A DNA stretch of 64,000 bases from Siphonodentalium dalli (taxonomy: Eukaryota; Mollusca; Scaphopoda; Gadilida; Siphonodentaliidae): contig CP136063.1 of assembly GCA_032622095.1 (NCBI GenBank), forward strand, positions 10,893,814 through 10,957,813. Reading direction: 5' to 3'. A model generated the notes under the pieces. That model searched no databases. It was not told where the DNA came from and saw only the letters and a list, made by a program, of their open reading frames with translations. The translations under genes were made by a program, and so were the position numbers. Numbering within the stretch: position 1 is the stretch's first letter; each line of letters starts with the position of its first letter. Of this stretch, positions 47,160-59,600 are shown piece by piece.

Positions 47160-47267
47160 GAAATGTTGGTAGTCACGTCTATTTATGTTGTAAACAACTT
47201 GGTGGCGTTTCTAACCAAAGTTCAGTTAGTGGGGGGTTTTCCCGGTGTTGAGTGTATTGCTTATTGC
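47160..47267. mobile_element. Short inverted-ended repeat, copy 3 (left end missing)
   Basis: It contains TGTTGTAAACAACTTGGTGG, TCAGTTAGTGGGGG and the right terminus CGGTGTTGAGTGTATTGC, matching the family at 25,445-25,612 and 25,773-25,935. Confidence 0.55.
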
Positions 47268-47951
47268 ATAGTATTTCCGTAATGTTTGTTTACATAACAC
47301 AGTACTAGTACTAACATCACACTATGATCACAGTAACATGACAATAACATGTAATTCGTGCGATATTTATGATCAGAATAAGAACAGAATTGTCTATAAA
47401 TTAATATTATTTCTGTTTATGGCAGTTTTAACGGATGTGACTATTTTAACAGCAATACCCACTGCCAACACTTACTATACCGTATAATTAATGTCAGAAG
47501 GTGGTACCATGGACATCTTAATGATATTAAATTATTATTAACATTTGCTAACATATTTAAGGTGTTAGAATTATAAGTGGGTCACTGGGGACTGGTTATG
47601 TTGACATTTTAACTTTTACGTAGCTTATTTCTCTGAGTAGCTAACATATTTCCATGAAAGGGAAATAAATTCATATTTATATCATCACAAACCGTCTTCG
47701 TCGGGCTTTTTAAAGTCTCTAATTTAAGCTACCTGTGTCTGGTCCTCATACACTACTGTCTACAATAAGACATGATGTGTCATCAATCATCACTTATATG
47801 AACATAGTGTGTTTGGCTAAATTGTCAAAGTTTAGATCCAAAAAGTTGAATGCCTGGAGTGAATGTATCTACCACGAGGTTTCAAGTAGTCCTGCGATAA
47901 AATCCCATAACACTAACTAAATTACGTGAATATGTAAGTTCATTATGGCCC
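47268..47951. other. AT-rich intergenic DNA
   Basis: No gene or repeat recognised. A 61-codon open stretch near 47,735 has no family features. Confidence 0.55.
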
Positions 47952-49109
47952 TAGTGCGCTAGTGATGCGGACCGGACCGCTTTGGACCGGTCCGGTCCGC
48001 GGTCCAGGGGTCGACCGCCATCCGGACCGGGTGTCACTGGACCGGACCGGACCGCTTTTTGCCGCCGGTCCGGTACTCTCCGGTCCGGTCCACTATTTTA
48101 CTTCAGTTATAATAAACTATCGCAAATATTATTGGGTATTTGCCGTCATATCAATTAGCAACGATGTATTGACGCATTCAAGTGGTTAATATATATTAAA
48201 CGTTTGATGCCACGAAAACAATGTATAGATGTACTTTGTACATGTCACTTTCCTTATGAAAGTGCCAGTGTGGGCGGCCGCCTGCTTTGATGTCGCCGAT
48301 TTTCCGACCGCCTGCTTTGATGTCGCAAAATGTTAAGCATTCTGAAAACATTTTCAAAATATAAAAATTGCTTGTTTCGTTCTAAATTGTTTTAATAACT
48401 ACTATCCTACACTGGTCAACACTTTGTAGCACCCTATCAATGCGAAAAACATGCAACTGAATGAGTGTGGAACTATTTGTCATAAACAGTGTAACATGGA
48501 ATCAACTAATCAATTTGGATGGATATCGAATCGAGTATTCTATTGTTTTTCACTCGAAGAAACATGCAAACCACATTGCATAGTACATATACAAGACAGT
48601 CACATTAATCCAATAGTAGTTGTACTTAGGTATATATATCTTTATTTCCTCCATCTAGGAGAGTATGTTTTACAAAAAAGAATTATAACAATAATACAGA
48701 GACGACAATAGATAATAATAGTATAGTTATTTCGCTTAAATTTCAATTTAATGAAAATAAGTATGATACGAATCATGCATACGAATAGTTGAGTGCCATA
48801 TGTTAGATTGGTTATAACACATTCTGACCCTAGCTATATATCTGTCCAATACATTTAATTAGTGCATGTTCGCATTACTAGAAATACTATTATCGTGCAT
48901 CGTTCCCAGTATACCACACCAGAGACAGACAATGGTGCATACAATATGGACTCATTGCAATGCACTGAACTCAGTAACCTTATAGGTTGCACTATACAGA
49001 GTAAAACTTTGAGAAAACAGAGAATTCATTAACATATAGCCTATTATAGGTGGACCGGACCGTTTTGGACCCAAGGTGGTCCGGTCCGGTCCGCATCACT
49101 ATAGGGCGC
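47952..49109. mobile_element. hAT-like non-autonomous transposon with 8-bp target duplication
   Basis: The element body is 47,960-49,101 (1,142 bp). It begins TAGTGATGCGGACCGGACC and ends GGTCCGGTCCGCATCACTA. The flanks TAGTGCGC and TAGGGCGC match at 7 of 8 positions, as expected of an old 8-bp duplication made by hAT transposases. The first 150 bp and last 60 bp are packed with CCGGACCG/CGGTCCGG motifs in both orientations, the kind of subterminal repeats these transposases bind. The interior holds a 21-bp direct repeat (GACCGCCTGCTTTGATGTCG near 48,309, similar near 48,280) and an 86-codon open stretch at 48,451 with no transposase similarity. It needs an enzyme supplied from elsewhere. Confidence 0.82.
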
Positions 49110-49458
49110 TAATGGGATTTGCTCGTCGTTAGCACGAGATGGCCCGCCACGTCACGTGACCAAACTGCCGATGAATTTTTCGGAATTTCTTTATTCTAAT
49201 AAAGCTTTTTAACGAAGAAATACCCGATTGTCATGTGTTACATAGAACACATACCTAACTAAATGGTATCCTAAGGTAAACACAGGTATATATTATTTCA
49301 ATTTTAGCATTATTACGCGAGTTATTTGGTCTCAGATGCCGGTGATATTTTGCCTAATTCCGATGTATTTTGGTCACATGATTTTTGTTTTGATCACGTG
49401 ATAATTGTTTGCACACAAACCAGACGATCCATGCGTATTTGATATTAAAATTAAAAAA
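49110..49458 (+). promoter_or_regulatory. Upstream region of the tyrosine-recombinase ORF with CACGTG palindromes
   Basis: TCACGTGA lies at 49,152-49,159, GGTCACATGAT near 49,373, and a perfect 10-bp palindrome ATCACGTGAT at 49,393-49,402, 57 bp before the ATG. These are E-box-like sites (bHLH-zipper type). Promoter activity is inferred only from position. Confidence 0.4.
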
Positions 49459-50907
49459 ATGTCTCAATCCAGTGAATTAGACGAAAATCAATTAAATTTT
49501 CTTGAAAATAGTGCTAGACCGGATAGCACATCTCGATCAACAATTTGTGGAGTGAGACGCTTCGAAGACTGGCTTAAAAAAAGAAGCAAAAGTTGTGATT
49601 TCTCTTCAATATCAACAGATAATCTAAATGACCTGTTAAGAAAATTTTATGCAGAAGTTAATCCGAAGAAATCCGGCAGTTCTCTCACACCGAGCACTTT
49701 GACATGTTTACGGGCAGCAATTCACAGGCATATTATATCCGCGCCCATAAGCCGACCAATAAACATCATTAAGGATAGAGAATTATCTAGCAGCAACAAA
49801 ATGTTTGAGGCGAGATGCAAATTGTATTTCAAATGCAATAATCCAAAACCGAAACATAAGCCCAGCATTGGAGACGCCGACATGCAAAAATTGTCCAGGT
49901 ACTTTTCAACCTACGATTCATCACCAGATGTTCTTCTAGAATCGCTATGGTTCTACTTGTGTTACTGTTTCGGTAGACGTGGACGGGAGGGATGGACCCA
50001 TATGACGACAGAAACGTTCGCCTTAAGCCAGGACTCTGACGGAGTGGAATATATTGAGATGGCGCAAACGGACGTCACTAAAAATCACCATGGTGGCAAC
50101 AAACAACGTAATATCGAATACAATACCCAAAGAATGTATGGCGATTGGGTTGCAATTTTCAAATTGTATTATAGTAGAAAGAACCCGACATGTACCAGAC
50201 TTTTTCAACTACCGAGGAACACATATGGACCGAATGAGCACTGGTTTCGCAACGAGTCCCTTGGGAAGAACACCTTATCAAATATGATGCAAAAGATTTC
50301 AACAAAAGCCGGTCTGTCACAAGTATACACGTGCCACAGCGTCAGGGCATCAACAATAACGACGTTGTATCAGGCTGGGGTAAATCCAGAGAGTATAATT
50401 TCGGTGACGAACCACAAGAATACTGCCAGTCTGAAACATTATATCACGGATATATCGACGGCGCAGAAACGCGAATGTTCAAACATTCTAAATGCATCCA
50501 TGAGCATCAACCCTCAAAATGATGCATCTATGAGCATCAATCCCGATATTTATGAACTGTCGGACAATGATGATTTCGAGGTGGGCGCCTTTAGTATTGA
50601 CACCAGTACTATTTCGTCAAACACAACTACGGATCCTAATATAATTGGGTTTACCGACCAGACCGAGATAATTCCCTTAGGACCCTTACCGCAACCTACA
50701 TGTATGAACTTGACATCGTCCGATGACGGCATCATCACCATTCCTGCAGCAGCACCACCTGGAACTATTTTTAATATTGATGTGCCAACTTCAGCATCAT
50801 CAACTCACAATTCATTCCAGCGTCAAATGCACACAACGCACAATTTCATGGCTGGCGCTACAGTTCATCAGTGCACAATAAATTACAATTATGGAGTAGA
50901 GAAGTGA
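49459..50907 (+). CDS. Tyrosine recombinase, Crypton/DUF3504-like
   Basis: An intact 482-codon ORF. The open frame extends 18 codons upstream to a TTG, but the first ATG is at 49,459 (AAAAAAATGTC). The N-terminal third (TSRSTICGVRRFEDWLKKR; SSISTDNLNDLLRKFYAEV) is the SAM-like core-binding domain. The catalytic domain shows, in numbering from the ATG, Arg173/174 in FGRRGREG, Lys208 in TKNHHGG, H293-S-V-R296, His319 in TNHKN and Tyr328 in LKHY, so R-K-HxxR-H-Y is complete. Such enzymes cut and rejoin DNA through a phosphotyrosine link. Relatives include Crypton transposons and domesticated host proteins (KIAA1958, QRICH1, ZMYM). A 150-residue acidic, Ser/Thr-rich tail follows, with a repeated ASMSINP motif. 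It is a single exon with ATTAAA 24 bp after the stop. It may be a mobile element or a domesticated copy. Confidence 0.85.
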   Translation: MSQSSELDENQLNFLENSARPDSTSRSTICGVRRFEDWLKKRSKSCDFSSISTDNLNDLLRKFYAEVNPKKSGSSLTPSTLTCLRAAIHRHIISAPISRPINIIKDRELSSSNKMFEARCKLYFKCNNPKPKHKPSIGDADMQKLSRYFSTYDSSPDVLLESLWFYLCYCFGRRGREGWTHMTTETFALSQDSDGVEYIEMAQTDVTKNHHGGNKQRNIEYNTQRMYGDWVAIFKLYYSRKNPTCTRLFQLPRNTYGPNEHWFRNESLGKNTLSNMMQKISTKAGLSQVYTCHSVRASTITTLYQAGVNPESIISVTNHKNTASLKHYITDISTAQKRECSNILNASMSINPQNDASMSINPDIYELSDNDDFEVGAFSIDTSTISSNTTTDPNIIGFTDQTEIIPLGPLPQPTCMNLTSSDDGIITIPAAAPPGTIFNIDVPTSASSTHNSFQRQMHTTHNFMAGATVHQCTINYNYGVEK

Positions 50908-51073
50908 ATTGACTGAAACTCCATAGAACAATTAAAGTATTGTGATCAAATGTTGATGATATTGAATACTATTCTATATTTTGATTAAATTGTGTTAATT
51001 TAGAGATGTTGTGTAATATTTGAACTTGCCGGGGTACGACACTTACATAATGATAGTGTGTGGAAATAATAGT

Positions 51074-51252
51074 AATAACATGATATTTTTCGGGCATTAT
51101 TGTTTCTTAACGGCCCTCCCGGAATGATTAACAGCCCTCGTGCCTATTAGCGGCCCTCGACTTCGTCTCGGGCCGCTTATATGCCCTCTGGCTGTTAATC
51201 ATTCCTATCGGGCCGTTAAGAAACCATAATGCCCTCAAAAATCATGTTATTG
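51074..51252. repeat. 178-bp palindrome downstream of the recombinase ORF
   Basis: Arms of about 85 bp: AATAACATGAT...CGGGCATTAT...TTTCTTAACGGCCC...GGAATGATTAACAGCC...GCGGCCCTCGA, then a few bases (CTTCG), then the complement back to ATCATGTTATT. Mismatches are few. GC-rich blocks alternate with AT-rich ones. It could be a miniature foldback element or part of the end structure of the neighbouring recombinase gene. No ORF. Confidence 0.85.
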
Positions 51253-51328
51253 TTATAATACAATATACTGCTAATATACATGTCTGAGACAAAGATGTAT
51301 TGAGTAACCACTGACCATCCCTCTTGGT

Positions 51329-53630
51329 ATGCAAACATCAGTACCAGTCATCCTAGCGGATAGTAAAGGCCACTGTATTGGGCGATATGTTGGAGCAAAT
51401 CCACACCAGATAATCTTCTGTAACAAATCCAGCATCAAGTTACAAGAGGATATATCTTGGCTTCACACCACGTCACGGCATTACATAACCTTAGGAAGAT
51501 ACGTGAATAATCAGAATCGGAGAGAGGAGTGCATATAGACAGTGTTACTATATGTATATGGCTGGGAACTTGTGATATCACACACAAAGACTTCAGCAGA
51601 AAAGTAATATATCTTGCACAGCCAGACAAAGATACTGCTGTATTTAATATAATACATAAATATAAAGAACTTCTTGCTGAAATATATCGATACGCAGAAG
51701 GCACACCTATCATCCTAGAGGTGCCCATCTACTCTATCAATAACATTATAAAAGCTGGAGTTGATCAAGCTCAAGATAAAATCACGAGAGATCAAATAAC
51801 AGCAGTTAGCATCCAAATCCAGTCTCTAAACCAACAAACAGGGTGTGGAAAAAGTGCTTCTCCATGATTCACACAAGATCTGCTACAGAGAAGAGGCAGC
51901 CACGCCAACGTTGTATACCGACAGTATCATAACGTCAACCTGCTGACTGACGGACTACATCCTGATAAGCTGCTAGCTAAAGTCTGGATACGAAGAATCC
52001 AGGAAACGATCAACTTATTATGCAGGACAGCACAAAATCGAAAAGCTGGTGGAGTCATGTTGGCCGGGACTGTCTAGCCGCATGCTTCCCTAAGCCAGAA
52101 CAGTACCAAATTGCTGCATATCAACACAACTGGAATACCCCGGAGACCATCCTACGGGAAGATGCGGAGATGAGAACTGAAGCAGAAGAATGGGCATGTC
52201 AGAATCAAGACGGAAATCTATACACTACTCCATATAATATGCGCCAGAGTTCCATGTGACAGTCAATGAGCCTAACCCCAACAAATACATCAGTAGGGGA
52301 AAGCGAGAAAGATAAAATTCACAAAAAGGATCATCTACAAATTTCAAATAACAACCTGAAATTCGACAATCATAATAAAGAAACAACTTTATCCTTACCA
52401 CCAAGAACACCAGTATATAACGATACTCCAGTAGGGTTAACAGCTGGAATTAAGACTCGAATCTCTCACATAAGACAACCACCCAAGGCATTCACACCAA
52501 GTCTGACAGAAACCACAGTTAAGAACTACTTTTTCAAGACAAAGTCAAAAAGAAAGTCGGGCAAGCTGAAAAAAGAGAAGCTATAGTGAGAGCTGATAAA
52601 CATGGGAATCACATTATATCACTTCAACCGGAGATGTACAAGCTGTACATAAAATATCTGACGGAATACATCAATGAAGAAAATAAAAAACTGTGAGACA
52701 TATGACGTAGCAATGAAACAATCAGCTGACAAACGAGGGACGCAGGCAGACATCACCATCAAAATCAAAGCCTCCATGAGCACAAATAAGCACATAAATT
52801 CTAACAAGTGCTCATCCTGCACGATCAACTGCTACCACACAACATTCCGAATTATGATCAATGGTATCAATAGGGAATACTTCATAAAACATATCCACAC
52901 ATCAATTGAACAGCTTATATTGGAAGCACATCCCAGCAAAGAACTTCAGAAACCCTTGAGAAAATATCCATTGGTGCAGACAGAGAGCTTGGTATATCAA
53001 GGAACCAATGGGCGAGTAACATCAATAAATACCCTAAAGACAACACTAACACAGAGGAAGCTGGCCATACAACACCAGTAACAAAGCCTCCAACCCCTGG
53101 AATGTCTACTCCAAGTATTATACCAAGCAGTGATGCGAAATCAGCAGCGATAGCAAAGGGAACCAATTTAGAAGAGCACAATCCACCATGTGCATCAGGC
53201 TTAAACAAAGTGATAATGATAGAACAGAGCCAAAACAGCACAACACATTATAATATCAAAAAGAATGATACAAAACAATCTGGAAATATCACACCCACCA
53301 CATTAAGATGCTATAGAGATAGAGGCATCCAACGAGAAAGAGCAATACCCAACATGCCCAATATGTAACTATGCAATTAAAGAGCCAGCTATATGCTGTG
53401 AGAAATGTGAATACTGGTTTCACCCTGATTGTGAAGGGAAAATAGATAAAGACAGCACAAATGACATCAACATGTGCAATGACTACATCTGATCAATGTG
53501 TTACATCCAATATCTATATCAGGCAGAAGAAACAAAACCTGCTCAACAACAAGACTCCACTGGAGCAATTACAGTAGCTGACATCATAGCGAAAGACCAA
53601 TCCAACAAATCTAGCAACGATAATGATTAC
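51329..53630 (+). pseudogene. Decayed LINE-like ORF: SGNH-hydrolase segment, linker and PHD finger
   Basis: Coding sense in several frames. 51,329-52,080 carries an SGNH/GDSL-like esterase: VILADSKGHCIGRYV (block I, Ser in ADSKG), CIWLGTCDITHKDF (block III-like GTCD), GTPIILEVPIYSI, and LLTDGLHPDKLLAKVWIRRI (block V, Asp/His in DGLHPD). Frameshifts fall near 51,530 and 51,840-51,890. 52,080-53,080 holds basic, Lys/Ser-rich segments and SCTINCYHTTFRIMINGINR. A PHD finger starts at 53,355 (CPICNYAIKEPAICCEKCEY, then WFHPDCEG). TGA at 53,490-53,492 stands where the next Cys is expected (YI*SMC). Esterase plus PHD domains are known from ORF1 proteins of CR1/L2-type LINEs. No endonuclease or reverse transcriptase follows, because the satellite starts in their place. 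Non-functional. Confidence 0.65.
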
Positions 53631-56600
53631 AAGCCACATGATATATCACAAGCCACATGATATATCACAAGCCACATGATATATCACAAGCCACATGATA
53701 TATCACAAGCCACATGATATATTACAAACCACATGATATATTACAAGTCACATGATATATTACAAGCCACATGATATATTACAAGCCCCGTGATATATCA
53801 CAGGCCACATGATATATTACAAGCCCCATGATATATCACAAGCCCCATGATATATTACAGGCCCCATGATATATTACAAGCCCCATGATATATTACAAGC
53901 TACATGATATATTACAATCCACATGATATATTACAAGCCACATGATATATCACAAGCAACATGATATATCACAAGCCACATGATATATTACAAGCCACAT
54001 GATATATTACAAGCCTCGTTATATATTACAGGCCCCATGATATATTACAGGCCCCATGATATATTACAGGCCACATGATATATTACAAGCCACATGATAT
54101 ATCACAAGCCACATGATATATTACAAGCCACATGATATATCACAAGCCACATGATATATTACAAGCCACATGATATATTACAAGCCACATGATATATTAC
54201 AGGCCCCATGATATATTACAAGCCACATGATATATCACAAGCCCCATGATATATAACAAGCCACATGATATATTACAAGCCACATGATATATCACAAGCC
54301 ACATGATATATTACAAGCCACATGATATATTACAAGCCACATGATATATTACAGGCCCCATGATATATTACAAGCCACATGATATATCACAAGCTACATG
54401 ATAGATTACAAGTCGCATGATATATCACAAGCCCCATGATATATTACAGGCCCCATGATATATTACAAGCCACATGATATATCACAAGCTACATGATATA
54501 TTAAGTCGCATGATATATTACAGGCCCCATGATATATTACAAGCCACATGATATATTACAGGCCCCATAATATATTACAGTCCACATGATATATTACAAG
54601 CCACATGATATATCACAAGCCACATGATATATTACAAGCCACATGATATATTACAAGCCACATGATATATTACAGGCCCCATGATATATTACAAGCCACA
54701 TGATATATTACAGGCCCCATGATATATTACAAGCCACATGAAATATCAAAAGCTACATGATATATCACAAGTTGCATGATATATCACAAGCTACATGATA
54801 TATTACACGCCCCATGATATATTACAAGCTACATGATATATCACAAGCTACATGATATATTACAGGCCCCATGATATATTACAGGCCCCATGATATATTA
54901 CAGGCCCCATGATATATTACAAACTACATGATATATTACAGGCCCCATGATATATTACAGGCCACATGATATATTACAGGCCCCATGATATATTACAAGC
55001 CACATGATATATTACAGGCCCCATGATATATTACAGGCCACATGATATATTACAGGCCCCATGATATACCACAGGCCCCATGATATATTACAGGCCCCAT
55101 GATATATTACAAGCCACATGATATATTACAGGCCCCATGATATATTACAGGCCCCATGATATATTACAGGCCCCATGATATATTACAAGCCCCGTGATAT
55201 ATTACAAGCTACATGATATATTACAGCCCATGATATATTACAAGCCACATGATATATTACAAGCCACATGATATATTACAGGCCCCATGATATATTACAG
55301 GCCCCATGATATATTACAAGCCACATGATATATTACAGGCCACATGATATATTACAGGCCCCATGATATATTACAAGCCCCGTGATATATTACAAGCTAC
55401 ATGATATATTACAGGCCACATGATATATTACAGGCCCCATGATATATTACAAGCCACATGATATATTACAGGCCCCATGATATATTACAGGCCCCATGAT
55501 ATATTACAGGCCACATGATATATTACAGGCCCCATGATATATTACAGGCCCCATGATATATTACAAGCCACATGATATATTACAGGCCACATGATATATT
55601 ACAAGCCCCATGATATATTACAAGCCACATGATATATTACAGGCCCCATGATATATTACAAGCCACATGATATATTACAAGCCACATGATATATTACAGG
55701 CCACATGATATATTACAGGCCCCATGATATATTACAGGCCCCATGATATATTACAAGCCCCATGATATATTACAGGCCCCATGATATACTACAGGCCCCA
55801 TGATATATTACAAGCCACATGATATATTACAGGCCCCATGATATATTACAGGCCCCATGATATATTACAGGCCCCATGATATATTACAAGCCACATGATA
55901 TATTACAGGCCCCATGATATATTACAGGCCCCATGATATATTACAGGCCCCATGATATATTACAAGCCACATGATATATTACAGGCCCCATGATATATTA
56001 CAGGCCCCATGATATATTACAAGCCACATGATATATTACAGGCCCCATGATATATTACAGGCCCCATGATATATTACAAGCCACATGATATATTACAGGC
56101 CACATGATATATTACAGGCCCCATGATATATTACAAGCCCCGTGATATATTACAAGCTACATGATATATTACAGGCCACATGATATATTACAGGCCCCAT
56201 GATATATTACAAGCCACATGATATATTACAGGCCCCATGATATATTACAGGCCCCATGATATATTACAAGCCACATGATATATTACAGGCCACATGATAT
56301 ATTACAGGCCCCATGATATATTACAGGCCCCATGATATATTACAAGCCCCGTGATATATTACAAGCCACATGATATATTACAGGCCCCATGATATATTAC
56401 AGGCCCCATGATATATTACAAGCCACATGATATATTACAGGCCACATGATATATTACAGGCCCCATGATATATTACAGGCCCCATGATATATTACAGGCC
56501 CCATGATATATTACAAGCCCCGTGATATATTACAAGCTACATGATATATTACAGCCCATGATATATTACAGGCCCCATGATATATTACAAGCCACATGAT

Positions 56601-59600
56601 ATATTACAGGCCCCATGATATATTACAGGCCCCATGATATATTACAGGCCCCATGATATATTACAAGCCCCATGATATATTACAAGCTACATGATATATT
56701 ACAATCCACATGATATATTACAAGCCACATGATATATCACAAGCAACATGATATATCACAAGCCACATGATATATTACAAGCCACATGATATATTACAAG
56801 CCTCGTTATATATTACAGGCCCCATGATATATTACAGGCCCCATGATATATTACAGGCCACATGATATATTACAAGCCACATGATATATCACAAGCCACA
56901 TGATATATTACAAGCCACATGATATATCACAAGCCACATGATATATTACAAGCCACATGATATATTACAAGCCACATGATATATTACAGGCCCCATGATA
57001 TATTACAAGCCACATGATATATCACAAGCCCCATGATATATAACAAGCCACATGATATATTACAAGCCACATGATATATCACAAGCCACATGATATATTA
57101 CAAGCCACATGATATATTACAAGCCACATGATATATTACAGGCCCCATGATATATTACAAGCCACATGATATATCACAAGCTACATGATAGATTACAAGT
57201 CGCATGATATATCACAAGCCCCATGATATATTACAGGCCCCATGATATATTACAAGCCACATGATATATCACAAGCTACATGATATATTAAGTCGCATGA
57301 TATATTACAGGCCCCATGATATATTACAAGCCACATGATATATTACAGGCCCCATAATATATTACAGTCCACATGATATATTACAAGCCACATGATATAT
57401 CACAAGCCACATGATATATTACAAGCCACATGATATATTACAAGCCACATGATATATTACAGGCCCCATGATATATTACAAGCCACATGATATATTACAG
57501 GCCCCATGATATATTACAAGCCACATGATATATCAAAAGCTACATGATATATCACAAGTTGCATGATATATCACAAGCTACATGATATATTACACGCCCC
57601 ATGATATATTACAAGCTACATGATATATCACAAGCTACATGATATATTACAGGCCCCATGATATATTACAGGCCCCATGATATATTACAGGCCCCATGAT
57701 ATATTACAAACTACATGATATATTACAGGCCCCATGATATATTACAGGCCACATGATATATTACAGGCCCCATGATATATTACAAGCCACATGATATATT
57801 ACAGGCCCCATGATATATTACAGGCCACATGATATATTACAGGCCCCATGATATACCACAGGCCCCATGATATATTACAGGCCCCATGATATATTACAAG
57901 CCACATGATATATTACAGGCCCCATGATATATTACAGGCCCCATGATATATTACAGGCCCCATGATATATTACAAGCCCCGTGATATATTACAAGCTACA
58001 TGATATATTACAGCCCATGATATATTACAAGCCACATGATATATTACAAGCCACATGATATATTACAGGCCCCATGATATATTACAGGCCCCATGATATA
58101 TTACAAGCCACATGATATATTACAGGCCACATGATATATTACAGGCCCCATGATATATTACAAGCCCCGTGATATATTACAAGCTACATGATATATTACA
58201 GGCCACATGATATATTACAGGCCCCATGATATATTACAAGCCACATGATATATTACAGGCCCCATGATATATTACAGGCCCCATGATATATTACAGGCCA
58301 CATGATATATTACAGGCCCCATGATATATTACAGGCCCCATGATATATTACAAGCCACATGATATATTACAGGCCACATGATATATTACAAGCCCCATGA
58401 TATATTACAAGCCACATGATATATTACAGGCCCCATGATATATTACAAGCCACATGATATATTACAAGCCACATGATATATTACAGGCCACATGATATAT
58501 TACAGGCCCCATGATATATTACAGGCCCCATGATATATTACAAGCCCCATGATATATTACAGGCCCCATGATATACTACAGGCCCCATGATATATTACAA
58601 GCCACATGATATATTACAGGCCCCATGATATATTACAGGCCCCATGATATATTACAGGCCCCATGATATATTACAAGCCACATGATATATTACAGGCCCC
58701 ATGATATATTACAGGCCCCATGATATATTACAGGCCCCATGATATATTACAAGCCACATGATATATTACAGGCCCCATGATATATTACAGGCCCCATGAT
58801 ATATTACAAGCCACATGATATATTACAGGCCCCATGATATATTACAGGCCCCATGATATATTACAAGCCACATGATATATTACAGGCCACATGATATATT
58901 ACAGGCCCCATGATATATTACAAGCCCCGTGATATATTACAAGCTACATGATATATTACAGGCCACATGATATATTACAGGCCCCATGATATATTACAAG
59001 CCACATGATATATTACAGGCCCCATGATATATTACAGGCCCCATGATATATTACAAGCCACATGATATATTACAGGCCACATGATATATTACAGGCCCCA
59101 TGATATATTACAGGCCCCATGATATATTACAAGCCCCGTGATATATTACAAGCCACATGATATATTACAGGCCCCATGATATATTACAGGCCCCATGATA
59201 TATTACAAGCCACATGATATATTACAGGCCACATGATATATTACAGGCCCCATGATATATTACAGGCCCCATGATATATTACAGGCCCCATGATATATTA
59301 CAAGCCCCGTGATATATTACAAGCTACATGATATATTACAGCCCATGATATATTACAGGCCCCATGATATATTACAAGCCACATGATATATTACAGGCCC
59401 CATGATATATTACAGGCCCCATGATATATTACAAGCCACATGATATATTACAGGCCACATGATATATTACAGGCCACATGATATAGTACAGGCCCCATGA
59501 TATATTACAGGCCACATGATATATTACAGGCCCCATGATATATTACAGGCCCCATGATATAGTACAGGCCACATGATATATTACAGGCCCCATGATATAT

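Noticed and set aside
48451-48711. 86-codon ORF with CGTICHKQCN, suggestive of a zinc-binding motif
   Set aside because: It sits inside the hAT-like element, the Cys/His spacing fits no zinc domain well, and there is no transposase similarity.
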